A stretch of 64,000 nt of DNA, from the NCBI RefSeq assembly GCF_008642375.1, contig NZ_CP029194.1:2232001-2296000 (forward strand), written 5' to 3'. A program made the translations under genes and the position numbers. A model generated the notes under the pieces. The model did no database searches and was not told the origin of the DNA. It saw only the letters and a program-made list of their open reading frames with translations. The DNA comes from Streptomyces venezuelae. Lineage in GTDB: Bacteria > Actinomycetota > Actinomycetes > Streptomycetales > Streptomycetaceae. Of this stretch, positions 10,050 to 17,769 are shown piece by piece. How positions within the stretch are numbered: the first letter of the stretch is position 1; each line of letters begins with the position of its first letter.

Positions 10050-10835
10050 TCAGAAGTTGCCGAGGCCGCCGCAGACGTTGAGCGCCTGCGAGGTGATGGA
10101 GGCGGCGGTGTCGGAGGCCAGGTAGCCCACCAGGCCGGCGACCTCCTCGGGCGTCGAGTAGCGGCCCAGCGGGATCTTCGACTGGAACTTCTCGAGGATG
10201 GCCTCCTCGGTGGCGTCGTACGCGGCCGCGTAGCCCTGGCGGACACGCTGCGCCATGGGCGTCTCGACGTAGCCGGGGCAGACCGCGTTCACGGTGATGC
10301 CGGTCGGGGCCAGCTCGTTGCCGAGGGCCTTGGTGAAGCCGACGACACCGTGCTTGGAGGCCGAGTAGGGGGCGCCGAGCACGACGCCCTGCTTGCCGGC
10401 GGTGGAGGCGATGTTGATGATGCGACCGCGGTCCTTGTCGCGCAGACCGCCGGTGGTGAGCACCTCGCGGGTCAGCCGGAAGACACTGTTGAGGTTCGTG
10501 TCGATGACGTCGTTCCACAGCTCGTCGTCGATGTCCGCGGTGACGCCGCCACCGCTGCGTCCGGCGTTGTTGACGAGGACGTCGACGGTGCCGAAGCGGT
10601 CGACGGCGGCCTGGACGAAGGCCCGGGCGTCGGCGGTGGAGCGGACGTCCAGGGTGGTGCCGTCGACGTCGAGGCCCTCGCTCTGGAGCTGCTTGACGGT
10701 CTCGGCGACGTTCTCGGCGTTGCGCGCGCCGATGAACACCCGGTGGTTCTGGGTGGCCAGGAGGCGGGCGACGGCGAGCCCGATTCCGCTGGTGGCACCG
10801 GTGACGAGGGCGACCCGCTTGTCCTGCTGCGACAT
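10050..10835 (-). CDS. C-9 polyketide ketoreductase (ActIII-like SDR)
   Basis: 261 residues, the same length as ActIII. It reduces the C-9 carbonyl of the nascent polyketide with NADPH. Motifs: TGATSGIGLAVARLL (cofactor), NNAGRSGGG (near 95), the catalytic Ser-Tyr-Lys in IASTAGKQGVVLGAPYSASKHG, and the C-terminal NVCGGLGNF close to the ActIII ending. Start at 10835 (MSQQDKRV) follows GGAGAAGAGAG; an ATG 15 bases upstream is possible but lacks its own site. A 20-bp hairpin lies 38 bp upstream of the start. Confidence 0.95.
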   Translation of the reverse strand: MSQQDKRVALVTGATSGIGLAVARLLATQNHRVFIGARNAENVAETVKQLQSEGLDVDGTTLDVRSTADARAFVQAAVDRFGTVDVLVNNAGRSGGGVTADIDDELWNDVIDTNLNSVFRLTREVLTTGGLRDKDRGRIINIASTAGKQGVVLGAPYSASKHGVVGFTKALGNELAPTGITVNAVCPGYVETPMAQRVRQGYAAAYDATEEAILEKFQSKIPLGRYSTPEEVAGLVGYLASDTAASITSQALNVCGGLGNF

Positions 10836-10872
10836 GACTCTCTTCTCCATGGGAAATGGGGTGACTCGGTGG

Positions 10873-10917
10873 CTTGTGGCACCGCCGCGCCGCGCTACGG
10901 CGCGGCGGTGCCACAAG
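10873..10917 (-). other. Intercistronic 20-bp perfect hairpin
   Basis: Arms 10873-10892 and 10898-10917 are perfectly complementary over 20 bp (CTTGTGGCACC and its complement) around a 5-base CGCTA loop. It lies in the 106-bp ACP-KR gap. No U-tract follows. It could stabilise the 3' end of the KS-CLF-ACP message or reduce read-through into KR, which would help set a high ratio of minimal PKS to tailoring enzymes. Confidence 0.75.
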
Positions 10918-10941
10918 GGGGTGCATGGGCCGGGCGCCGCG

Positions 10942-11214
10942 CTACGCGGCGGACGCGAGCTCCCCGAGGTAGGTGTTGATCGCCACCACGAGGGTGCGCG
11001 GGGTGCGGTTCTCGGTGAATATCTCGTCGTCGAGGGAGATGCCGTACTCCCGCTCGATGCGGCCGCCGGTCTCCAGGAGCGCGAGGGACTCGTAGCCCAG
11101 CTCCTCGAAGTCGGCGTCGAGGATGTCGCCGTCGAGGTCGACGCCCTCGTCGGCGCCGGCGCCCTCCAGCAGGATGCGCTTGAGGTCCTCGATGGTGAAT
11201 TCCTGCTTCGACAT
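10942..11214 (-). CDS. Type II PKS acyl carrier protein
   Basis: 90 residues, standard size. It tethers the growing chain on phosphopantetheine attached to the Ser of LGYESLALLE (about residue 43). Helices I, II and III of the ACP fold are recognisable (FTIEDLKRILLEG, LALLETGGRIEREYG, RTLVVAINTYLGEL). ATG at 11214 with AAAGGA upstream. It forms the minimal PKS with the KS-alpha and KS-beta genes directly upstream and is set off on both sides by hairpins. Confidence 0.96.
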   Translation of the reverse strand: MSKQEFTIEDLKRILLEGAGADEGVDLDGDILDADFEELGYESLALLETGGRIEREYGISLDDEIFTENRTPRTLVVAINTYLGELASAA

Positions 11215-11315
11215 GGGGGTCCTTTCGTAAGGTGCCGCGCCTGGTGGACGGGCGCGAGGTCAGGTGGAACACCCGCCGCCCCTGTGGGGGAAGGAGGGCG
11301 GATGCCGTGGAGTAC

Positions 11316-11352
11316 CCGCCGCCGCTCCCCGGGGGGAGAGGGGCGGCGGCGG
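11316..11352 (-). other. GC-rich intercistronic hairpin between KS-beta and ACP
   Basis: A 10-bp outer stem (CCGCCGCCGC at 11316-11325 with GCGGCGGCGG at 11343-11352) encloses a second TCCCC/GGGGA pairing. It lies just downstream of the KS-beta stop in the 159-bp gap before the ACP, a position where processing or attenuation could uncouple ACP from KS/CLF levels. No U-tract is seen. Confidence 0.6.
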
Positions 11353-11373
11353 AGATCTGGTGGGCGGCGCGGT

Positions 11374-12591
11374 CTAGTCGACGGCGCGGATCACCACGGC
11401 GGAGTTGAAGCCGCCGTAGCCCCGGGCGAGCACCAGCGCGGTACGCACCGAGGCGGTGCGCGGCTGGCCGGTCACCAGGTCGATGTCGTAGTCGGGCGAC
11501 AGCACCACGTTGGTGGTCGGCGGGATGAGGCCTTCGCGGATCGCCAGGACCGCGGAGACGACGTCGACCGGGCCCGCGCCGGAGTAGAGGCGGCCGATCA
11601 TCGTCTTGGGCGCGGTGACGGGGACGCCGGCGGGGCCGAACACCGCGGTGATGGCGTCGGCTTCCTCGCGGTCGAGCTGCGGGGTGCCGGCGGCGTCGGC
11701 GAAGACCACGTCGACCTGGCCGGCCTCGACACCGGCGTCGGCGAGCGCCACCTCGATGGCGCGGCGCAGCCCGGGCTCACGGCCGCTGCCGGGCTTCGGG
11801 TCGAAGGTCGACCCGTAGCCGGCGACCTCGCCGTAGACGTTCTCGGCGTCGCGCTCGAGGGCCGACTGCCGGTCCTCGAGGATGAGCAGCGCGCCGCCCT
11901 CGCCGGGCACATAGCCGCCGGCCGCCGCGTCGAAGGGCAGATAGGCGCGCTCCGGCTGGTCGCTGGTGGACAGCCGGCCGCCGGCGATCTGCGCGACCCA
12001 GCCCCAGGGGCAGATCGACGCGTCGAAGCCGCCGGAGAAGATCAGCTTGCTGCCCTTGCGGATCTGCCGGCGCGCCTGGGCGATCGCGTCGAGACCGCCC
12101 GCGTGGTCGCTGACGACGACACCGCTGGGGCCGCGCATCCCGTTGCGGATGGAGATCTGGCCGCTGTTGACGGCGTAGAACCAGGCGAAGGACTGGTACG
12201 CGCTGACGTACTGGCTGCCCTGGCTCCACAGCTTCTGCAGCTCGTTCTGGCCGAACTCGAAGCCGCCCGACGTGGATGCGGTGACGACGCCCATGTCGAA
12301 CTCGGGGATGTCGCCCGGCTTGACCCCGGCGTCCTCGAAGGCGCAGTCCGCCGCGACGAGGGCGAGCCGGGTCATCCGGTCGGTCTGCGGGATCAGCCTG
12401 CTGGGCAGGTGGTCCGACGCCTCGAACCCCCTGATCTCACCCGCCAGTTGCGACGGGTAGGACGAGGCGTCGAAGCGGGTGATCCGGTCGATGGCGTTCT
12501 TTCCGACCCGGGTCGCAGCCCAGAAGTCGTCCACGCCGAGCCCGTTGGGGGTGGCGACGCCGATACCGGTGATGATCGTCTTGGCGCTCAC
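11374..12591 (-). CDS. Ketosynthase beta subunit / chain length factor
   Basis: 405 residues. Partners KS-alpha and sets polyketide length (decaketide in known angucyclines). It has the KS fold but lacks the active-site Cys: the segment that reads STGCTSGLD in KS-alpha is VSDHAGGLD here. CLFs normally carry Gln at that position (EQAGGLD), so a His (codon CAC) is unusual; see findings. The GTG start at 12591 overlaps the KS-alpha stop (GTGA) with GAGGAG upstream, giving the usual coupled 1:1 translation. Confidence 0.95.
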   Translation of the reverse strand: MSAKTIITGIGVATPNGLGVDDFWAATRVGKNAIDRITRFDASSYPSQLAGEIRGFEASDHLPSRLIPQTDRMTRLALVAADCAFEDAGVKPGDIPEFDMGVVTASTSGGFEFGQNELQKLWSQGSQYVSAYQSFAWFYAVNSGQISIRNGMRGPSGVVVSDHAGGLDAIAQARRQIRKGSKLIFSGGFDASICPWGWVAQIAGGRLSTSDQPERAYLPFDAAAGGYVPGEGGALLILEDRQSALERDAENVYGEVAGYGSTFDPKPGSGREPGLRRAIEVALADAGVEAGQVDVVFADAAGTPQLDREEADAITAVFGPAGVPVTAPKTMIGRLYSGAGPVDVVSAVLAIREGLIPPTTNVVLSPDYDIDLVTGQPRTASVRTALVLARGYGGFNSAVVIRAVD

Positions 12592-13856
12592 GCCTGGCTC
12601 CTCTCGGGACGGGCCAGCACCATCGCGCTCTGGAAACCGCCGAAGCCGCTGCCGACCGTCAGGACCGCGTCCGTGCGGTGCTCACGCGCGGTGAGCGGGA
12701 CGTAGTCGAGGTCGCACTCCGGGTCGGGGGTGTGCAGGTTCGCGGTGGGCGGCACCACGTGGTTCTCCATCGCCAGCACGGACGCGGCGATCTCGATCGA
12801 GCCGATCGCGCCGAGCGAGTGACCCACCATCGACTTGATGGAGCTCACCGGCGTGCGGTACGCGTGCTCGCCGAGGCTCAGCTTGAACGCGGCGGTCTCG
12901 TGCCGGTCGTTCTGCTTGGTGCCGGAGCCGTGGGCGTTGATGTAGTCGATCCGGTCCGGGTTCATCCGGGCCTCGGCGAGGGCCACGTCGATGGCCTCCG
13001 ACATCTCCCGGCCGTCGGGACGAAGGCCCGTCATGTGGAAGGCGTTGCAGCGCGAGGCGTAGCCGGCGATCTCGGCGTAGATGTGCGCGCCGCGCTTCTT
13101 CGCGCTCTCGAGCTCCTCGAGGACGAAGACGGCGCTGCCCTCGCCGAGGACGAAGCCGTTGCGGGTGCCGTCGAAGGGCCGCGAGGCGTGCTCGGGGTCG
13201 TCGTTGCGCGGCGTGGTGGCCTTGATCGCGTCGAAGCACGCCATCGTGATCGGCGAGATCGGGGCGTCCGTCGCGCCGGTGATCATGATGTCGGCGGTGC
13301 CCTCGCGGATCAGCTCGACGGCGTGGCCGACCGAGTCGAGACCGGAGGTGCAGCCGGTGGAGACCACGGTGGCCGGGCCCTCGGCGCCCACGGCCCAGGC
13401 CACTTCGGCGGCGAAGGAGCTCGGTACGAAGTGGTTGTACAGGTGCGGCGGCGCGTAGGTGTGGTCGACCAGGTCGAGCCGGCCGTCGTTGCTGACCACG
13501 CGGTACTCGTCGTCGAGCCCGGTGGTCGCGCCGACCGCGCTGCCGATGGTGACACCGGTGCGGTGCGGGTCGAATCCCGCGAGGTCGAGCCCGGAGTCCG
13601 CGAGCGCCTCACGTGCGGTGACCACGGCGAACTGGGCGGCGCGGTCCATGCGGCGGATTTCCTGCGGGGTCAGTCCGTGCAGCGCGGGGTCGAAGTCGGC
13701 CTCGGCCGCGACCCTGGAGCGGAAGGAGGAGGGGTCGAAGAAGGTGATCCCCCGGGTCGCCGTGCGTCCTTCGCTGAGCAGACTCCAGAAGTTCTTGGCG
13801 CCGATTCCGCCCGGCGCGAGCACTCCAAGACCTGTGATTACTACCCGGCGGCCCAC
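12588..13856 (-). CDS. Ketosynthase alpha subunit
   Basis: 422 residues. Catalyses decarboxylative Claisen condensations. Catalytic residues are in place: Cys in [12 protein letters not shown] (about 173), His in [12 protein letters not shown] (about 310), and Lys/His in [13 protein letters not shown] (about 345). The start is taken as GTG at 13856 ([11 protein letters not shown]), which matches the usual KS-alpha N-terminus and has GGGGAGG nine bases upstream; the reading frame stays open upstream but with unrelated sequence. It is coupled to KS-beta by a 4-bp overlap. Confidence 0.96.
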   Translation of the reverse strand: MGRRVVITGLGVLAPGGIGAKNFWSLLSEGRTATRGITFFDPSSFRSRVAAEADFDPALHGLTPQEIRRMDRAAQFAVVTAREALADSGLDLAGFDPHRTGVTIGSAVGATTGLDDEYRVVSNDGRLDLVDHTYAPPHLYNHFVPSSFAAEVAWAVGAEGPATVVSTGCTSGLDSVGHAVELIREGTADIMITGATDAPISPITMACFDAIKATTPRNDDPEHASRPFDGTRNGFVLGEGSAVFVLEELESAKKRGAHIYAEIAGYASRCNAFHMTGLRPDGREMSEAIDVALAEARMNPDRIDYINAHGSGTKQNDRHETAAFKLSLGEHAYRTPVSSIKSMVGHSLGAIGSIEIAASVLAMENHVVPPTANLHTPDPECDLDYVPLTAREHRTDAVLTVGSGFGGFQSAMVLARPERSQA

Positions 13857-13893
13857 TAGCGGTGGCCTCCCCTCGTGTTGGCGCGGACCGGCA

Positions 13894-14223
13894 TCACTGA
13901 GCTGCCGTCCAGTTGTAGAAGCGGGTGGCCATGGCATCGGCCGGGGACCGCCAGGTCGCCGGGTCGTATGCCTCGATGAACGGCTTGAGGTCCTGGCTGA
14001 TCTGGACGAACCGCGGGTCGGTCTTGGCGTCCTCGATCAGCTCGCCGCCGTTCTCGCCGTCGAAGTCCTGCAGGTGGAAGTACAGGCCCTTGTACGAGAA
14101 CAGCTGGCGGCGCCGGGTACCCATGCGGTGCGGCATCTCGGTCCGGTCGAACTCGCCGAAGAGCTTGGCGACCTCGACGCTGGACTCCACGTCCATCCGG
14201 GCCACGATCAGGGTGCTGTGCAT
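13894..14223 (-). CDS. Small polyketide cyclase (TcmI/JadI/UrdF-like)
   Basis: 109 residues, the size of TcmI-type cyclases with a dimeric ferredoxin-like fold. In angucycline pathways this family closes the angular rings. Visible features are [26 protein letters not shown], the [27 protein letters not shown] strand pair, and a C-terminal [12 protein letters not shown] segment. ATG at 14223 with AGAGAG upstream. It precedes KS-alpha by 37 bp, as urdF precedes urdA. Confidence 0.93.
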   Translation of the reverse strand: MHSTLIVARMDVESSVEVAKLFGEFDRTEMPHRMGTRRRQLFSYKGLYFHLQDFDGENGGELIEDAKTDPRFVQISQDLKPFIEAYDPATWRSPADAMATRFYNWTAAQ

Positions 14224-14260
14224 GTCTTCTCTCTTCCGTGGGTGGGCGGCTGTTCGCCTT

Positions 14261-14920
14261 TCAGCGGACGGATGCGGGGCTGAAGAGGCGGATGAAGTCC
14301 GCCACCCCGTCGGCGATCAGCGCGTCGGTTTCGAAGTCCGCGAGCGGGAGCGCGCCATGGAACGACCGCTGTACGACCTGACCGGCGACCAGCTGGATGA
14401 AGCGGCCGGCGGCGTGGTCGGCGTCGGCGATGTCGAGGAGTCCTTCGACGGCGATGAGCGCGAGTCGGCGGGCCAGTTCACGCTGGGCCTGGCGAGGTCC
14501 CGCGGTCTGCCACATCTCCAGCACTCCGGCCGGCAGCCTGGTCACCTCGGCGCTGAGGTGCCGCACGATGGCGAAGTGCTCGGGGAAGGCGGTGAGCGGT
14601 GTCAGCCAGGCGTGGCCCAGGGCGGTGAGGTCCCGCTCCAGGTCGGTGACCTGGCCCAGGTGCTCCTCGGCGACGACCGTCAGCGCTGCGGCGACGGAGG
14701 CGGCGCTGTCCAGCAGGACGGAGAGCAGCAGCTGCTCCTTGTCCTTGAAGTAGTGCTCGACCATGGCCTGTTCGAGGCCGGCCTCGACGGCGATGGCCTC
14801 GACGGTGGTGTGGGTCCAGCCCTCCCGGGCGAAGACGGTGCGCGCCGCCCGTACGACGGCCTGGCGCTCCTCCGCCGGACCGGCCTGGACCCGCGCGATC
14901 GTTGCCTGCGGCGTTGCCAT
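14261..14920 (-). CDS. TetR-family transcriptional regulator inside the PKS operon
   Basis: 219 residues. N-terminal DNA-binding domain at about 18-65 (RQAVVRAARTVFAREGWTHTTVEAIAVEAGLEQAMVEHYFKDKEQLL) followed by a helical ligand-binding domain. ATG at 14920 has a strong GGGAGGA site. It sits between the first oxygenase and the cyclase, a place where the urd/lnd/pga clusters I recall have no regulator. Its target may be the operon promoter upstream of 16449 or the exporter; a pathway intermediate is a plausible ligand. Both are inference. Confidence 0.9.
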   Translation of the reverse strand: MATPQATIARVQAGPAEERQAVVRAARTVFAREGWTHTTVEAIAVEAGLEQAMVEHYFKDKEQLLLSVLLDSAASVAAALTVVAEEHLGQVTDLERDLTALGHAWLTPLTAFPEHFAIVRHLSAEVTRLPAGVLEMWQTAGPRQAQRELARRLALIAVEGLLDIADADHAAGRFIQLVAGQVVQRSFHGALPLADFETDALIADGVADFIRLFSPASVR

Positions 14921-14970
14921 TCGGTGTTCCTCCCTTTGACGTGCTGGTCTGAGCGGATGCGCGGCGGTGT

Positions 14971-16449
14971 TCAGGCGGCCGACGGCTTGCCGAACCAGCG
15001 CTCGATCGCCATCGGCAGGTCGTGGTGGCTGCCGGGGGCGGCCCAGGCGACGTAGCCGTCGGGGCGTACGAGCACGGCCGTGGTGCCCTCGAGCTCGGCG
15101 GCCGCGGAGCCGGCGCCCGGGGTGGCGGTGACGATGTCGAGACGGTCGGACCAGGCCCCGGCGCGTGCGCGAAGGCGGGGGTTGTCCGTGAGGTCGAGCA
15201 GCACACCGCGAGCGGAGTGCAGCAGTTCGGTGCTGGAGGTCGTGCGGCCCGAGCCGGTCAGCAGCTCCAGGTGGGGCATGCGCTTGCCGAGCAGCGGGTG
15301 GCTGCCGGTGCCGACGTCGTACGTGATCTCCAGACCGCTCACCATGGCGGCGAGGTGCTTGGCGACCTCTTCGTACTTGATGAGCTCGCCCAGTACGTCG
15401 CGCAGCGGCTGCACTTCGGGTCCGCTGAGGAACAGCAGGCCCTGGGCCTGGGTGTTCATCAGGAGCCGCTTGCCGACCGCGTGCCGCTCGCTGTGGTAGG
15501 TGTCCAGCAGGTCCTGCGGCGCGGTGCCGTTGACCACGGCGCCGAGCTTCCAGCCGAGGTTCACGGCGTCCTGGATGCTGGTGTTCATGCCCTGCCCGCC
15601 GGCGGGCAGGTGGATGTGCGCGGAGTCGCCTGCCAGGATGACGCGGCCGCGACGGTATTCGGTGACCTGGCGGGTCGCGTTGCCGAAGGCGCTGACCCAG
15701 ACCGGCTCGGCGTGCGAGATGTCGTCCCCGGTGAGCCGCTTCCAGGCGTCGGCGACCTCCTCGAAGGAGGGCGGGGTCTCGCGCCGCCGCGGCGGGGTGC
15801 CGCGCTCGCAGACGATGATGCGGGTGATGCCGCCGGGCAGCGGGCCGACCATGACCATGCCGCCGGGCAGTGTCTCGCCGATCATGCGGGGCGCGAGCTC
15901 GATGCCCTTGATGTCGGCGAGGTACATCTCCATCGTGGCGGGGGTGCCGGGGAAGTCGAAGCCCGCGGCCTTGCGCACCAGGCTGCGTCCGCCGTCGCAT
16001 CCCACCACGTAGGCGGCGCGCAGGGTGTGTTCGCCCTCGGGGCCGCGCACCTCGACCGTGACGCCGTCGCCGTCGTCGGTCAGCGAGAGCACCTCGTGGC
16101 TGCGCCGGATGTCGGCGCCGAGGCTGCCGGCCCACTGCTCCAGGTGCGTCTCGGTGACGGACTGCGGGACCGTCTTGGCCGCCTGCAAGGCGCCTTCGAG
16201 GACACCGAAGTCGATCGGCAGACCGCCGAAGTGCCCCTGGTTGCTGGTCTCGACGTCACCGAAGCGCGGCAGGATGCCCCGCTGGTCGAAGACCTCCATG
16301 GTGCGGGCGGTGAAGCCGAGCCCCCGGGACTCCCCGGTGCGCTGCGCGAGGCGCTCCAGGACGACGACATCGACTCCCGCGAGCCGCAGTTCGCCCGCCA
16401 GCATCATTCCGGCGGGGCCCGCGCCCACGACAATCACTGCTGCGTCCAT
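14971..16449 (-). CDS. FAD-dependent angucyclinone hydroxylase (PgaE/UrdE-like)
   Basis: 492 residues, class A aromatic hydroxylase. GAGPAGMMLAGELRLAGVDVVVLER (FAD), VGCDGGRSLVRKAAGFDFPG (DG motif) and GDSAHIHLPAGGQGMNTSIQDAVNLGWKLG are all present, with a thioredoxin-like C-terminal third. Expected to hydroxylate the prejadomycin/UWM6-type angucyclinone at C-12 and possibly C-12b, as PgaE does. Start at 16449 (MDAAVIVVGAG) has AAGGAGAGG at ideal spacing; an ATG 51 bases upstream is less likely. It is the first gene of the leftward biosynthetic block, so its promoter drives the block. Confidence 0.93.
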   Translation of the reverse strand: MDAAVIVVGAGPAGMMLAGELRLAGVDVVVLERLAQRTGESRGLGFTARTMEVFDQRGILPRFGDVETSNQGHFGGLPIDFGVLEGALQAAKTVPQSVTETHLEQWAGSLGADIRRSHEVLSLTDDGDGVTVEVRGPEGEHTLRAAYVVGCDGGRSLVRKAAGFDFPGTPATMEMYLADIKGIELAPRMIGETLPGGMVMVGPLPGGITRIIVCERGTPPRRRETPPSFEEVADAWKRLTGDDISHAEPVWVSAFGNATRQVTEYRRGRVILAGDSAHIHLPAGGQGMNTSIQDAVNLGWKLGAVVNGTAPQDLLDTYHSERHAVGKRLLMNTQAQGLLFLSGPEVQPLRDVLGELIKYEEVAKHLAAMVSGLEITYDVGTGSHPLLGKRMPHLELLTGSGRTTSSTELLHSARGVLLDLTDNPRLRARAGAWSDRLDIVTATPGAGSAAAELEGTTAVLVRPDGYVAWAAPGSHHDLPMAIERWFGKPSAA

Positions 16450-16600
16450 GTACCTCTCCTTGGCCATCTCGGGGTTTCCTTCAGGGATTGAGGCATTCAC
16501 GCTTCCCGGTCGTACGAATACGGAAGCACTCGCGTCTCAAGACAGAACATCGGAAGCTAGTAATGAGCTTCTTCGCTCCGGAAAGGAACCACAAGACCTC

Positions 16601-16627
16601 TCCGTTCAGGTCTCCGTAATGTTCCGT
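16601..16627. promoter_or_regulatory. Phased TCCGT direct repeats, candidate activator site
   Basis: TCCGT occurs at 16601-16605, 16613-16617 and 16623-16627, steps of 12 and 10 bp, about one helical turn each. OmpR/SARP-type winged-helix activators bind such repeats on one DNA face. The OmpR-type regulator at 20255 is the obvious candidate binder. The start of the PKS block is 152 bp away. Confidence 0.4.
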
Positions 16628-16793
16628 CACGCAGCTACATGACGGGAATCAGCTGGTCAGAAGAGTTACAGGGAAATGCAAACTCGACTCGCCGCAGACG
16701 GCCGACGTCAGCTCTCCCAAGCCATGCGAGAGAACATTGAAATGCACGTCAGAGATTCCACAGATTGCCCTCGGGCGCTTGTCCCGTACTGAA

Positions 16794-16820
16794 TGCAGGA
16801 ATTACGTTGCCATTCCTGCA
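16794..16820. promoter_or_regulatory. Inverted repeat just upstream of the zinc-finger/HTH regulator
   Basis: Perfect 9-bp arms TGCAGGAAT (16794-16802) and ATTCCTGCA (16812-16820) around a 9-base spacer. Its edge is 12 bp from the GTG at 16832. The symmetry suits a dimeric regulator, possibly autoregulation. Confidence 0.45.
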
Positions 16821-16831
16821 GACAATGACGA

Positions 16832-17758
16832 GTGGGGGCTACGGTGATCCACGGAACGATCCGAACGGCCAGGGGGACCACGGTGTGCGCGGGCGCGGAG
16901 TGCCGGCGCCGCGAGTCCGCGGGGCGGGCCAGGCGCCTCGCCGTCACCGGCACCCGGCTGTGCCCGACCTGCCGGGAACGCCTCTTCCAGGAGCTCGGAC
17001 GACTGCCCGCCCTGTACGAGGAGTGCGCGCGGCGGATCGACGGCAGCTCGAACGGCACGCGGGAGAAGACCTCGGGTGGCGCGCTGCCGGGCATGCCCCT
17101 CAACACCGCGGCCCTGGAGGTCCGTTCGTCCATTCTCGCGGTGCTGTCCTCATGGGCCGGCGTGGTCGCCGAACAGCGCCGCGTTCCCGGGCCGCGGCGC
17201 ACGGTCCCGCTGCTCACCGCGTTTCTGCGGCGGCACGCCGACTGGCTCACCACCCATGAGGCGGCGGGCGATCTCTCCCTGGAGGTCGCCCGGTTGGCGC
17301 GCGGCGCCTGGCGGGTGATCGACCCCGGCCCGCAGCGCCGCGTGACCATCGGCGACTGCGTGGAGCACGGCTGCCCCGGCGGCCTCACCGCCGTGGTCCG
17401 CCCGGACCGTCCGGCGGTGCCGGCCGAGATCAGCTGTGACGCCTCCCCGGAACACCACTGGCTCGGCCACCAGTGGCTGCAGTTGAGCCGTCGGCTCAGC
17501 GCCCGTACGGCCCTGACCACCCGCGGGGAGGACGCCGGCGGGGCACAGGCCGACCGGCGCGAGACGGGCGAGCCCGAGGCTCAGCCGGTGACCTGGTTCA
17601 CCGCGGCCGATGTCGCCCGGCTGTGGAGCATCCCGTCGGGCACGGTCTACCGCCACGCGAGCCAGCAGAAGTGGCGCCGCCACAGCAAGCAGGGCCGCAC
17701 CTACTACCACCACGCCGACGTGCTGCGGACGCTCAACGCCCTGCGCCGCTCGCCCTGA
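16832..17758 (+). CDS. Zinc-finger/HTH DNA-binding regulator (possibly OvmZ-like)
   Basis: 308 residues. The N-terminus has a Cys-rich region (CAGAECRRR...CPTCRERLF, about 19-55) that could bind zinc. The C-terminus (about 250-308) is an excisionase/MerR-like helix-turn-helix: FTAADVARLWSIPSGTVYRHASQQKWRRHSKQGRTYYHHADVLRTL. The middle is helical and unrecognised. I recall similar proteins (OvmZ) beside a sensor kinase (OvmW) in the oviedomycin cluster; the same pairing occurs here. The start is unsure: GTG at 16832, 16844 or 16883 are all possible, the later ones with better GGGGG sites. The 3' end is only 11 bp from the convergent kinase gene. Confidence 0.65.
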   Translation: MGATVIHGTIRTARGTTVCAGAECRRRESAGRARRLAVTGTRLCPTCRERLFQELGRLPALYEECARRIDGSSNGTREKTSGGALPGMPLNTAALEVRSSILAVLSSWAGVVAEQRRVPGPRRTVPLLTAFLRRHADWLTTHEAAGDLSLEVARLARGAWRVIDPGPQRRVTIGDCVEHGCPGGLTAVVRPDRPAVPAEISCDASPEHHWLGHQWLQLSRRLSARTALTTRGEDAGGAQADRRETGEPEAQPVTWFTAADVARLWSIPSGTVYRHASQQKWRRHSKQGRTYYHHADVLRTLNALRRSP

Positions 17759-17769
17759 CTCCTCCGTGT

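Larger units (their letters stand above)
16450..16831. other. Divergent intergenic promoter region of the PKS block
   Basis: 382 bp with no gene and visibly lower GC than its surroundings. It separates the leftward biosynthetic block from the rightward regulator at 16832. It holds three helically phased TCCGT repeats (16601-16627), two CGGAAGC copies 30 bp apart (16521-16527 and 16551-16557) and a 9-bp inverted repeat at 16794-16820. This is the most likely target for the pathway activators. Confidence 0.7.

Noticed and set aside
13857..13937. Extension of KS-alpha upstream of GTG 13856
   Set aside because: Sequence does not resemble KS N-termini and it passes through the Shine-Dalgarno of the chosen start.
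16500..16830. Possible attachment site or phage boundary in the AT-richer stretch
   Set aside because: No integrase, tRNA end or direct-repeat pair was found; it reads as a promoter region.
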